A stretch of 64,000 bases of DNA, taken from Devosia sp. Leaf420 (GTDB taxonomy: Bacteria > Pseudomonadota > Alphaproteobacteria > Rhizobiales > Devosiaceae). Each line of letters starts with the position of its first letter. The first letter of the stretch is position 1. Below, in pieces: positions 8,883 to 16,637 of this stretch. The translations under genes were made by a program, and so were the position numbers. The stretch spans positions 559,221 to 623,220 of the forward strand of contig NZ_LMQU01000001.1 in the NCBI RefSeq assembly GCF_001425445.1, in the 5' to 3' direction. The notes under the pieces are model-generated. The model searched no databases, was not told the origin of the DNA, and saw nothing but the letters and a program-made list of their open reading frames with translations.

Positions 8883-8902
8883 GAAGTCCTCCTCAGGCAG
8901 TC

Positions 8903-9652
8903 TTAGAGCGACGCGGTGATGCCGCCATCGACGTAAAGCGTGTGGCCATTGACGAAGCTCGAGGCCGGCGAGGCGAGGAAAATGCAGGCGCCGACCAGTT
9001 CCTCGACATCGCCCCAACGACCGGCAGGGGTGCGCTTCTCGAGCCAGGCGGAAAAATCCTTATCGGCGACAAGCGCGGCATTGAGCGGCGTATCGAAATA
9101 GCCCGGCGCGATGGCGTTGCACTGAAGACCATATTTGGCCCAGTCGGTGCACATGCCCTTGGTGAGATTGCCGACGGCGCCCTTGGTGGCCGTGTAGGGC
9201 GCGATCGAGGGGCGCGCGAGAGCGGTCTGGACGCTGGCGATATTGATAATCTTGCCGGCGCGGCGGGTGATCATGTGGCGGGCGCAGGCCTGGCCGACAT
9301 TGAAGACGCTGGCGACATTGGTCTGGAGAAGGCGCGTAAAAGCGTCGGCGGGAAAATCTTCGAGCGGGGCGCGAAACTGCATGCCGGCATTGTTGACGAG
9401 GATATCGATGGCGCCGGTTTGAGCCTCGAAGGCATCGACGGCAGCGCGGGCCGCGGCGTGATCGGTGACGTCGAAGGCGAGCGTCGCGGCGCCGGGAATT
9501 TGCAGGGCGGCTTCGGCGAGCTTGGCCTCGTCGCGCCCATTGAGGACGACGCTGGCGCCGGCTTCGGCAAGACCCTTGGCGAGCGCGAGACCGATGCCTT
9601 GCGACGATCCCGTCACCAGGGCGCGGCGGCCGGTGAGATCAAAAATCTGCAT
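8903..9652 (-). CDS. SDR-family dehydrogenase, gluconate 5-dehydrogenase (IdnO) type
   Basis: A 249-residue classical short-chain dehydrogenase. The cofactor motif TGSSQGIG is at 14-21, the NNAG motif at 87-90, the catalytic Ser is Ser140 in NIASVQ, and the YxxxK pair is Tyr153/Lys157 in YTATKG. The C-terminal FVNGHTLYVDGG is typical. It is the first gene of the - strand arm of the locus. Together with the IdnD homologue on the opposite arm it reproduces the two oxidoreductases of L-idonate catabolism (idonate to 5-ketogluconate to gluconate), so 5-ketogluconate reductase activity is likely; other SDR substrates cannot be excluded. Confidence 0.88.
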   Translation of the reverse strand: MQIFDLTGRRALVTGSSQGIGLALAKGLAEAGASVVLNGRDEAKLAEAALQIPGAATLAFDVTDHAAARAAVDAFEAQTGAIDILVNNAGMQFRAPLEDFPADAFTRLLQTNVASVFNVGQACARHMITRRAGKIINIASVQTALARPSIAPYTATKGAVGNLTKGMCTDWAKYGLQCNAIAPGYFDTPLNAALVADKDFSAWLEKRTPAGRWGDVEELVGACIFLASPASSFVNGHTLYVDGGITASL

Positions 9653-9701
9653 GGGTCACTCCTTCAAGAAACCGGCTCGACAAATGTGCCTGCCTCTGTT
9701 T

Positions 9702-9715
9702 TGTTATCGATAACA
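9702..9715. promoter_or_regulatory. Palindromic operator candidate between divergent sugar-acid genes
   Basis: A perfect 14-base palindrome, TGTTATCGATAACA, lies 50 bases upstream of the IdnO-like gene and 31 bases upstream of the 2-hydroxyacid dehydrogenase gene, the only gap between the two arms. Even-length palindromes centred on CG are the classic form of LacI-family operators, and the sequence resembles those described for gluconate/idonate regulators. It is the likely site for the LacI protein at 6573-7592. One operator here could control both arms. Confidence 0.75.
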
Positions 9716-9745
9716 TTTTCTGTCAAGACGTAAAGCCTGCTTCTC

Positions 9746-10696
9746 ATGACCAAGCCGCATATCCTGCAAATGGGGCCTTATCCCGAATGGGATCAGGTGC
9801 CGCTCGACGCCGCCTTCACCGTTCACCGCTATTTTGAAGCGGCGGACAAGCCGGCCCTTCTCGCGGCGGTCGGCAAGGACATTCGCGGCATCGCGACGCG
9901 CGGCGAGCTTGGTGCCAGTGCCGACATCATCGCGGCTTTGCCCAATCTCGAAGTGATCAGCGTCTATGGCGTAGGCTATGACGCGGTCGATCTCAATGCC
10001 TGCCGGGCGCGCGGCATCCGCGTCAGCAATACGCCCGATGTCCTGACCAAGGACGTCGCCGATCTCGGCGTTGCGATGATGCTGGCGCTCTCGCGCGGCA
10101 TGATCGGTGCCGAGACCTGGGTGCGGGATGGGTCATGGGCGCAAAAGGGGCTTTATCCGCTCAAGAGCCGAGTTTGGGGTAAGAGGGCCGGCGTGCTCGG
10201 CCTTGGCCGCATCGGCTTTGAAGTGGCCAAGCGTCTGCAGGGTTTTGATCTCGATATCGCCTATTGCAATCCGACGCCCAAGGACAGCGCACCGGGCCAC
10301 TGGCGTTACGTCGCCAATCCCGTCAGCCTTGCTGCCGAGGTGGATTTCCTCTTCGTCACCCTCGCTGCCTCGGCTGCGACGCGGCACATCGTGGGGAAAG
10401 ATGTCATCGCGGCGCTTGGCCCCGAAGGCATGCTGATCAATATTTCACGCGCGTCCAATATCGACGAGGACGCGCTGCTGACGGCGCTTGAGACCAAGGC
10501 GCTCGGCTCGGCGGCGCTCGATGTGTTCGAAGGCGAACCGAAACTCAATCCGCGGTTCCTCGCTCTCGACAATGTGCTGCTGCAGCCGCACCATGCCTCG
10601 GGTACGGTCGAAACGCGCAAGGCCATGGGCCAATTGCTGCGCGACAATCTCACCGCCCACTTTGCGGGCCGCAACCTTCTCACACCGGTGCTCTGA
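9746..10696 (+). CDS. 2-hydroxyacid dehydrogenase (glyoxylate/hydroxypyruvate/2-ketogluconate reductase family)
   Basis: A 316-residue NAD(P)-dependent D-2-hydroxyacid dehydrogenase. The nucleotide-binding motif GLGRIG is at 152-157. The catalytic triad is recognisable: Arg in LINISRASNIDE, Glu in DVFEGEP, and His in LLQPHHASG. It is the first gene of the + strand arm and its TGATG junction overlaps the IdnD start by one base. In a sugar-acid locus it could reduce 2-keto- or 2,5-diketo-gluconate to gluconate or idonate, or recycle hydroxypyruvate; sequence alone does not decide. Confidence 0.9.
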   Translation: MTKPHILQMGPYPEWDQVPLDAAFTVHRYFEAADKPALLAAVGKDIRGIATRGELGASADIIAALPNLEVISVYGVGYDAVDLNACRARGIRVSNTPDVLTKDVADLGVAMMLALSRGMIGAETWVRDGSWAQKGLYPLKSRVWGKRAGVLGLGRIGFEVAKRLQGFDLDIAYCNPTPKDSAPGHWRYVANPVSLAAEVDFLFVTLAASAATRHIVGKDVIAALGPEGMLINISRASNIDEDALLTALETKALGSAALDVFEGEPKLNPRFLALDNVLLQPHHASGTVETRKAMGQLLRDNLTAHFAGRNLLTPVL

Positions 10697-11733
10697 TGAA
10701 AGCCATTGTCATTCATGCCGCCAAGGATCTGCGCGTCGAAGATCGTCCGGTGGAAAAGCCCGGCCCCGGCGAGGTTTCGCTGCGGCTGGCGACCGGCGGG
10801 GTCTGCGGTTCGGACCTGCACTATTACAATCATGGCGGCTTCGGCACGGTAAAACTGCGCGAGCCGATGGTGCTCGGCCATGAGGTCTCGGCCTTTGTCG
10901 AAGAGCTTGGCGAGGGTGTCACGGGGCTTGAGCGTGGGCAGTTGGTGGCCGTGTCGCCATCCCGGCCCTGCGGCCATTGCCGCTATTGCCAGGAGGGCCT
11001 GCAGAACCAGTGCCTCAATATGCGGTTCTATGGTTCCGCCATGCCCTTCCCCCACATCCAAGGCGCGTTTCGCGAACAATTGGTGGCGCTGGCGAGCCAG
11101 TGCGTCGTCGCGGATGGGTTGAGCGCCGGTGAGGCCGCCATGGCTGAACCGCTGGCGGTGACGCTGCATGCGACACGCCGCGCGGGACAGTTGTTCGGCA
11201 AGCGGGTGCTGGTGACCGGTTGCGGCCCCATTGGCGTGCTGTCGATCCTCGCGGCACGCCGCGCCGGTGCAGCCGAGATCGTCGCGACCGATCTGTCGGA
11301 TTTCACCCTCGCCATTGCCAAGGCAGCGGGCGCTGATCGCGTCATCAACACGGCCAAGGACACTGAGGGGCTTTCGCCCTATGGTGCCGACAAGGGCTAT
11401 TTTGACGTGCTCTACGAATGCTCCGGCGCGGCCCCTGCCCTCGCCTCGGGCATTGCCGCGCTTCAGCCGCGTGGGATCATCCTTCAACTGGGTCTGGGTG
11501 GCGACATGACCATCCCCATGCAGATGTTGACCTCCAAGGAACTGGACCTGCGCGGCTCCTTCCGCTTCCACGAGGAATTTGCCATCGGTGTCGAGCTGAT
11601 GCGGAAAAAGTTGATCGACGTGAAGCCTTTGATCACCCATTCGGTGCCGCTCGCTGAAGCCGAGTCGGCGTTCAAGCTGGCCTCCGATCGGTCCTCGGCC
11701 ATGAAGGCGCAGATCACCTTCGCGAGTGCGTAA
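10696..11733 (+). CDS. idnD: Zinc-dependent L-idonate 5-dehydrogenase-like alcohol dehydrogenase
   Basis: A 345-residue medium-chain alcohol dehydrogenase. Catalytic zinc ligands Cys37 (GGVCGSDLHYY), His62 and Glu63 (GHE), the structural-zinc cysteines 92, 95, 98 and 106 (RPCGHCRYC plus NQC), and the cofactor motif GCGPIG (175-180) are all present. It shares distinctive stretches with E. coli IdnD as I remember it: CGSDLHYY, RFYGSAMPFPHIQGAF and LRGSFRFHEEF. These point to L-idonate 5-dehydrogenase, which oxidises L-idonate to 5-ketogluconate. It is translationally coupled to the upstream dehydrogenase and paired functionally with the IdnO-like gene across the operator. Confidence 0.87.
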   Translation: MKAIVIHAAKDLRVEDRPVEKPGPGEVSLRLATGGVCGSDLHYYNHGGFGTVKLREPMVLGHEVSAFVEELGEGVTGLERGQLVAVSPSRPCGHCRYCQEGLQNQCLNMRFYGSAMPFPHIQGAFREQLVALASQCVVADGLSAGEAAMAEPLAVTLHATRRAGQLFGKRVLVTGCGPIGVLSILAARRAGAAEIVATDLSDFTLAIAKAAGADRVINTAKDTEGLSPYGADKGYFDVLYECSGAAPALASGIAALQPRGIILQLGLGGDMTIPMQMLTSKELDLRGSFRFHEEFAIGVELMRKKLIDVKPLITHSVPLAEAESAFKLASDRSSAMKAQITFASA

Positions 11734-13629
11734 TCAATCCTCGGGCAGTTCGACCGTGGCGGTGCGCCCCGGTCGGAACACCCGGACGAATTCCTGCACG
11801 ATGATGCGCTCGGCTTCCGAGAGTTCGCGGTCGGCCGAGAAGATGACTGATAGCGCGCCAGAGAGCTCCTCGTGACGGATCGGCACGGCGATCAAATTGC
11901 CGGCCTCGATATCGGCTCGCACGGATGATGGCGGCAGAATGGTGCAAAGTGGCGCCTGACGGACCATGGCGATGGCCAGTGCCAACGAGCCGACTTCGAC
12001 CACCGTCTTTAGACGCAGGCCGCGTTCACGGGCGGCATCGGCAAAACTCTGGTGAATGCTGAGATGCTGGCGGCCGAGAACGAGCGGCAGCGCCACCGTT
12101 TCCTCGATCCCCAATTCCTTGCGACCGCCGAAACTGATCGCGGGATTGCCGATGACGCAGAGGGACTCTGTTGGCCCCAGACGAATACGCGCAACCTGCG
12201 CCTGCACCATGCCAACCAGCGCCAGGTTGAGATCGCCCGAACGCACATGCTCGTGGAGCATCGTGTTGGAGCTTTCAACGATCTGCAACTGCCAGTCCGG
12301 GTGGCGCGCATGGATGCGCGTCATCACATGAGCGATCTTTTCGGTGAGAACGCTGTCGTGGCCGGAGCTCGGCAAGGTGCCGATGGTGACGCGGGCTTGG
12401 GAATGGGCGGCAATGTCATGGGCCTTGCGGACGATCCAATCCTGCCGCTCTTCGATGACGACGGTCTGCGCCCGCACGTCCTCGCCGCGCGGGGAAAGGC
12501 TCGTCCCCTCCTCCGTACGCTGAAGCAATGGTGCGCCAATGGCCTCTTCCATTTGGGAAATGTGCTTAGAGGCTGACGACTGCGCCGTATTGGCGACGCG
12601 CGCCGCGGCGGAAATGCTGCCCGTCTGGGCGACGAGATTGAAGAAATGGATCTGGCGCGTGGTTAGGCGCGGCGTGAAGACCGCGCTATTTTCTGCGGCG
12701 AGGTTGCGCCGCATGGCTTCGAGGAATGCCTTGCCGTAGGCCCCGGCAGCCCCGCCGGTTTCGCCATAAATCGAGGAAACGAAACCCGGGGCGAAGGGGG
12801 CTTCCTCGTGACGGGCGAGGCCGAGCCGGCGCGGCATGAGATTGGCGGGCATGAGTAGCCGCGTCTGCGGCTGGTCGCGCAGAATGGCCGAGACCTGGGC
12901 GGGCTCTTCGTCCCGATAGCGCAGGCGATCGGCAAAGCCGTGTTCGGTGGCAAAGCGCGTCATGGCGTCGACGATCTCGCGCCGCATGCGGAGGAGCGTC
13001 ACGCGTTCGTCGGGCTGGAAGGCGTCGACCCGACTGCCTTTATTGCCGACGACAATCCAGGGATCGTCGTAGAGATGGACGGCTTTGGCACTCACCGTCG
13101 CAGCGGTGCCGTAAAAGATGCGGAGCTGGCCGGATTTGTCGGGCAAGCGCTCGCTTTGGGCAAGACCGGTGGGATCGCCGATATCGTCGTCATCAAGGCC
13201 CGAAAAGTGCCAATCGACGAGCAATTCCGGCGCTGTCTCGATCATCTCCTGCGAGGTGCGCAGCAGAGCCTTCGAGACCCGACCGATGGCAAAATTCAGA
13301 TCAAGATGAACCGATAGCTTGACCATGCGGCGGCCGCCCGCGAACCGGGCCTCGCGCGTGTGCTGCTCGAGATAAAGCAGGTGTGCGCCGGTGCGAAACA
13401 GCCAGAAGGCGGCCGGCAGGAGATCAAGCCCGGCGCCCCGACGCTCGAAGAGTTTGAGGCCAAGCCGTTCTTCGAGATTATGAAGGGCAATGCTGAGGGC
13501 GGATGGGGTCTGGCCGAGGTCTTTGGCTGCGTCGGCAAGACGGGGGGATTGGCAGGCGAGCACGAACTTTGACAATAGGGAAAGTTCGAAGCCAGCCTTA
13601 TCCATAAGGGGCAGCATAGAGCCGGCCAT
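11734..13629 (-). CDS. Tandem LysR-type regulator: two HTH plus effector modules in one chain
   Basis: A roughly 631-residue protein, twice the usual LysR length. With the ATG at 13629, the first LysR helix-turn-helix spans about 16-78 (KFVLACQSPRLADAAKDLGQ then ALHNLEERLG). It is followed by a divergent effector region to about residue 310. A second complete helix-turn-helix spans about 321-380 (FFNLVAQTGSISAAAR, then SSASKHISQMEEAIG). A second effector domain covers about 410-620, with the canonical VTIGTLPSSGHD and DLNLALVG stretches. The frame extends to a TTG at 13695 inside a hairpin, so 13629 or 13605 is preferred. It lies directly after hutH on the same strand and may control that operon. 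Confidence 0.88.
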   Translation of the reverse strand: MAGSMLPLMDKAGFELSLLSKFVLACQSPRLADAAKDLGQTPSALSIALHNLEERLGLKLFERRGAGLDLLPAAFWLFRTGAHLLYLEQHTREARFAGGRRMVKLSVHLDLNFAIGRVSKALLRTSQEMIETAPELLVDWHFSGLDDDDIGDPTGLAQSERLPDKSGQLRIFYGTAATVSAKAVHLYDDPWIVVGNKGSRVDAFQPDERVTLLRMRREIVDAMTRFATEHGFADRLRYRDEEPAQVSAILRDQPQTRLLMPANLMPRRLGLARHEEAPFAPGFVSSIYGETGGAAGAYGKAFLEAMRRNLAAENSAVFTPRLTTRQIHFFNLVAQTGSISAAARVANTAQSSASKHISQMEEAIGAPLLQRTEEGTSLSPRGEDVRAQTVVIEERQDWIVRKAHDIAAHSQARVTIGTLPSSGHDSVLTEKIAHVMTRIHARHPDWQLQIVESSNTMLHEHVRSGDLNLALVGMVQAQVARIRLGPTESLCVIGNPAISFGGRKELGIEETVALPLVLGRQHLSIHQSFADAARERGLRLKTVVEVGSLALAIAMVRQAPLCTILPPSSVRADIEAGNLIAVPIRHEELSGALSVIFSADRELSEAERIIVQEFVRVFRPGRTATVELPED

Positions 13630-13668
13630 GGTCGCACTCAAGCTAGCCTGAAGTCGAGTATGGGTAGC

Positions 13669-13693
13669 GAGGCCCGCGTCGAGCGCGGGCCTC
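13669..13693 (-). terminator. Hairpin after the ammonia-lyase gene
   Basis: A perfect 10-bp stem (GAGGCCCGCG paired with CGCGGGCCTC, 5-base loop) begins 8 bases past the stop of the histidine ammonia-lyase gene. No T-tract follows on the - strand, so it may be an mRNA 3' end stabiliser or a Rho-assisted stop rather than a strong intrinsic terminator. It separates the catabolic operon from the tandem LysR gene. Confidence 0.6.
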
Positions 13694-13701
13694 AAGAGGG
13701 C

Positions 13702-15315
13702 TTAATTGAGCGCGCCGACGGCGCCTTCAGCAGCGGCGAGGACGCCGCCATCGGTGAGGAGCTTGATCATCGGGACGATCTGGTCCTGCATATAGCCATC
13801 CTGCTCCTGGAGCGGGACGACATCGGACACGGCGTCATAGATCGCCTGGGTGCCGGCGCCGAGGGCGAACTGCCCAAGCGCATCGCGCGTGAGGAAGATC
13901 GCCTTGGTGGCCAAGAGGCATTCGACGGCGACGATTTTCGGCATGTTGCTCAGGACCTGCTGGGCCTTGCGGCAGGACCAGGCGGCCATCGAGACGTGAT
14001 CTTCCTGGCTCGACTTGGTCGGGATGGTGTCGGCCACCGATGGGAACGCGAGAGTCTTGTTCTCCGAGGCGACGGCGGCAGCGGCTGTCGACAGGATGCC
14101 ATAGCCATAGTTGAGGCCGATGGGGCGGCCGGCCAGGTTGGGCGGCAGGCCATAGTTCAGCGTCGTGTCGCAGAGCGCAAAGAGGCGGCGCTCTGAGATG
14201 TTGCCGATTTCGATCAGCGCGATGGCGAGGATATCCATGGCAAAGGCGATGGGTTCGCAGTGGAAATTGCCGCCCGAGAGGAATTCAAGCGCGCCTGCTT
14301 CATTCCAGAACACCAGCGGATTGTCGGTCGCGGCATTGAGTTCGCGCGTCATCAGCGTCTTGGCGTGTTCGAGCTGGTCGCGACAGGAGCCATGGACCTG
14401 CGGCAGGCAGCGGAAGGAATACTGATCCTGCACGCGGGCATGGTGGACGGGATGGAGGATATCGTCTTCGAGGCGAACGGCGCGGGCGGATTCCGAGGTG
14501 CGGCGCGAGCCCTTGATCATGCGGCGCACGTTTTCGGCGGCGTTGATCTGGCCCGGTTGCTTGCGCACTTCGTGAATTCGCGCGTCGAACGCGGCCTGTT
14601 CGCCGCGGATGGCTTCAAGGCTGAGCGAACCGATGGCGTCCACCGTCTTCATCAACTGCTCGGCATCCCAGATGGTCAGCGAGCCCATGCCGGCGCAGAG
14701 GCTGTTGCCATTGATGAGCGCGAGGCAATCCTTGGCCTTAAGATCGAATTTGGTCGGCGAAATGCCGGCCAGTTCGAGGGCCTTGGGGGCGGACATGCGC
14801 TCGCCCTTATAATAGGCCTCGGCCTTTTCGTAACCGATCAACACCGAAACCATATGGGCGAGCGGAGCAAGGTCGCCCGAGGCGCCGACAGATCCCTGAA
14901 TCGGAACAACGGGATGCACGCCGGCATTCAACATGTTGACGAGGCGATCGACGACTTCGATGCGGAGGCCCGAAACGCCGACGCAGAAGGCGTTGATGCG
15001 GACGGCCATCATGGCGCGCACGATTTCTTCGGAGGCCGGATCGCCCATGCCCGAGCAGTGCGAGAGCACGATATTGAGCTGGAACTGCTCGTTATCGGCC
15101 TGGTTGATCTTGTAATCCTTGAGCTTGCCGACGCCGGTGTTGAAGCCATAGGTCGCCGGGGCATTTTCGGTGAGCCAGTTTTCCTCGATATAGGCGCGCT
15201 TCTTGACGATCTCGGCGCGGGCCTCGGGGGCCAGCTCGACCTTGACGCCTTCGCGTGCGATGCGGACGACCTGCTCGATGGTGAGGCTGTTGCCGTCGAG
15301 GATGATACTGCTCAT
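13702..15315 (-). CDS. hutH: Histidine ammonia-lyase family enzyme (MIO type)
   Basis: A 537-residue aromatic amino acid ammonia-lyase; most HutH proteins have about 510 residues. The Ala145-Ser146-Gly147 triad in GSVGASGDLAPLAHM would cyclise to the MIO electrophile. Tyr56 in YGFNTGVGKL and His86 in LSHCSG correspond to active-site residues of known histidase, His at this place favouring histidine over Phe/Tyr. Also present are VQDQYSFRCLPQVHG and ELNAATDNPLVF. The start ATG at 15315 gives the standard N-terminus. No urocanase or imidazolonepropionase is in the window. Instead a hydantoinase-like and an N-carbamoyl hydrolase gene precede it, so a histidine-like or modified substrate is possible. 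Confidence 0.9.
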   Translation of the reverse strand: MSSIILDGNSLTIEQVVRIAREGVKVELAPEARAEIVKKRAYIEENWLTENAPATYGFNTGVGKLKDYKINQADNEQFQLNIVLSHCSGMGDPASEEIVRAMMAVRINAFCVGVSGLRIEVVDRLVNMLNAGVHPVVPIQGSVGASGDLAPLAHMVSVLIGYEKAEAYYKGERMSAPKALELAGISPTKFDLKAKDCLALINGNSLCAGMGSLTIWDAEQLMKTVDAIGSLSLEAIRGEQAAFDARIHEVRKQPGQINAAENVRRMIKGSRRTSESARAVRLEDDILHPVHHARVQDQYSFRCLPQVHGSCRDQLEHAKTLMTRELNAATDNPLVFWNEAGALEFLSGGNFHCEPIAFAMDILAIALIEIGNISERRLFALCDTTLNYGLPPNLAGRPIGLNYGYGILSTAAAAVASENKTLAFPSVADTIPTKSSQEDHVSMAAWSCRKAQQVLSNMPKIVAVECLLATKAIFLTRDALGQFALGAGTQAIYDAVSDVVPLQEQDGYMQDQIVPMIKLLTDGGVLAAAEGAVGALN

Positions 15316-15353
15316 TCTTCTATTCCTAGGTGGGGGCGCTGTTGCGCCAATGG

Positions 15354-16637
15354 TCAGGCCGCGGGGGCACGGGGCTTTTGATCGAGGGTTGAAAGGGTCA
15401 GCGCCAGAACGTCGGCGGCTCGGGCGATGGCTTCGGTGTCGGTCCACTCTTCGGGGGCATGGCTGATGCCGCCCTTGGAGGGCACGAAAATCATGGCGGC
15501 GGGGGCAATGCGCGCGACAAAGGCCGCGTCATGGCCGGCGCCGGACGCGAGCGAGCGCGTCGCGAGGCCATGGACTTCGGCGGCTTCGCGAATGATGCCC
15601 TGGAGGCGCTGATCGCATAGGACTGCGAAAGTGCGGCTCAGGCGCTCGGTGGCGGCGACACGGCAGCCTTCGGCTGTGGTAGCGTTCTGAGCCAGAGTGT
15701 CGATGGCAGCGAGATAATCGTCCATGGCCGCATCGTTCTCGGCGCGGATGTCGACGATCGCTTCGGCGGCCCCGGGCACAACATTGGCGCCATTGGGCTC
15801 GAACTTGATGACGCCGACGGTGGCGGTGAAATGGCCCCTGCCCTTTTCGGCCTCGACGCGGGCGGCATCTCGAAGTGAGAGAAGGAGGCGCGACATGGCC
15901 ATGCCGGCATCGGCGCGCATATTCATCGGCACGGTGCCGGCGTGACCGGCTTCGCCTTCAAGGCGAATGCGGACGCGGGCGATGCCGGCGATGCCGCTGA
16001 CGACGCCGAGGGGGATGGCCTCGGCTTCAAGGACGGGGCCCTGCTCGATGTGGATCTCGACGAAAGCGGCGACATCGGAATGAAGCTTGTCGCCGAGGCG
16101 CGAGGGGTTGCCGCCCATGCAGGTGATGGCGGTATCGAGCCGCTCCTGGTCTGGACCAACCATGGCGAGGTGGTCCAGCGTCAGCGCGCCGACCATGCCG
16201 CGGCTACCGATGCAGGAAAGGCCCCATTCGCTTGGTTCTTCGGCAAGGAAATCGACGAGGTCGATCGGATGTTTTGGCGTGTAGCGGGCGTCGCGCAGAG
16301 CGCGGATGGCGGCAAGGCCGGAGAGAATGCCGGCAATGCCGTCGAAACGGCCGCCGCTCGGCACGGTGTCGCTGTGCGAGCCGGTCATCAAGGCGGGGGC
16401 GGACGCATCCGTGCCCTGCCAGCGGCCGATGAGATTGCCGGCGGCGTCGATACGGGTGGACAGGCCCTCTTCGGCGAAGCGCTTGGCGAGATAGTCGCGT
16501 CCCTTCAGGAACATCGGCGTGAAGGATCGCCGAGTCCAGGGTTTGCCGGGCTCGGTGAGCGCCGCCAGCGCGTCGAGATCGCGCTGGAGCTGCTCGCGAT
16601 CCACCTTGATCGGGGTGTTGGTGCCAGGGATGTTCAT
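15354..16637 (-). CDS. M20-family amidohydrolase (N-carbamoyl-L-amino-acid hydrolase / allantoate amidohydrolase type)
   Basis: A 427-residue zinc-dependent hydrolase. The di-metal centre is visible: His88 and Asp90 in GSHSDTVPSGG, the bridging Asp99 in RFDGIAG, the catalytic Glu pair in LAEEPSEWGLSCIGSRGM, a His in EIHIEQGP, and the C-terminal SGAGHDAAF motif. The dimerisation domain sits between, with AGHAGTVPMNMRADA. EEPSEWG-type motifs distinguish carbamoylases/allantoate hydrolases from plain M20 peptidases. Its start overlaps the amidohydrolase stop by four bases, and the pair would form a two-step hydantoin route: ring opening followed by removal of the carbamoyl group to give an amino acid, CO2 and ammonia. 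Confidence 0.9.
   Translation of the reverse strand: MNIPGTNTPIKVDREQLQRDLDALAALTEPGKPWTRRSFTPMFLKGRDYLAKRFAEEGLSTRIDAAGNLIGRWQGTDASAPALMTGSHSDTVPSGGRFDGIAGILSGLAAIRALRDARYTPKHPIDLVDFLAEEPSEWGLSCIGSRGMVGALTLDHLAMVGPDQERLDTAITCMGGNPSRLGDKLHSDVAAFVEIHIEQGPVLEAEAIPLGVVSGIAGIARVRIRLEGEAGHAGTVPMNMRADAGMAMSRLLLSLRDAARVEAEKGRGHFTATVGVIKFEPNGANVVPGAAEAIVDIRAENDAAMDDYLAAIDTLAQNATTAEGCRVAATERLSRTFAVLCDQRLQGIIREAAEVHGLATRSLASGAGHDAAFVARIAPAAMIFVPSKGGISHAPEEWTDTEAIARAADVLALTLSTLDQKPRAPAA

Noticed and set aside
13630..13695. TTG start of the tandem LysR gene at 13695
   Set aside because: The TTG lies inside the hairpin after the ammonia-lyase gene, and the added residues match nothing in LysR proteins.
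14260..15381. 373-codon open frame on the + strand
   Set aside because: Antisense to the histidine ammonia-lyase gene and without recognisable motifs.
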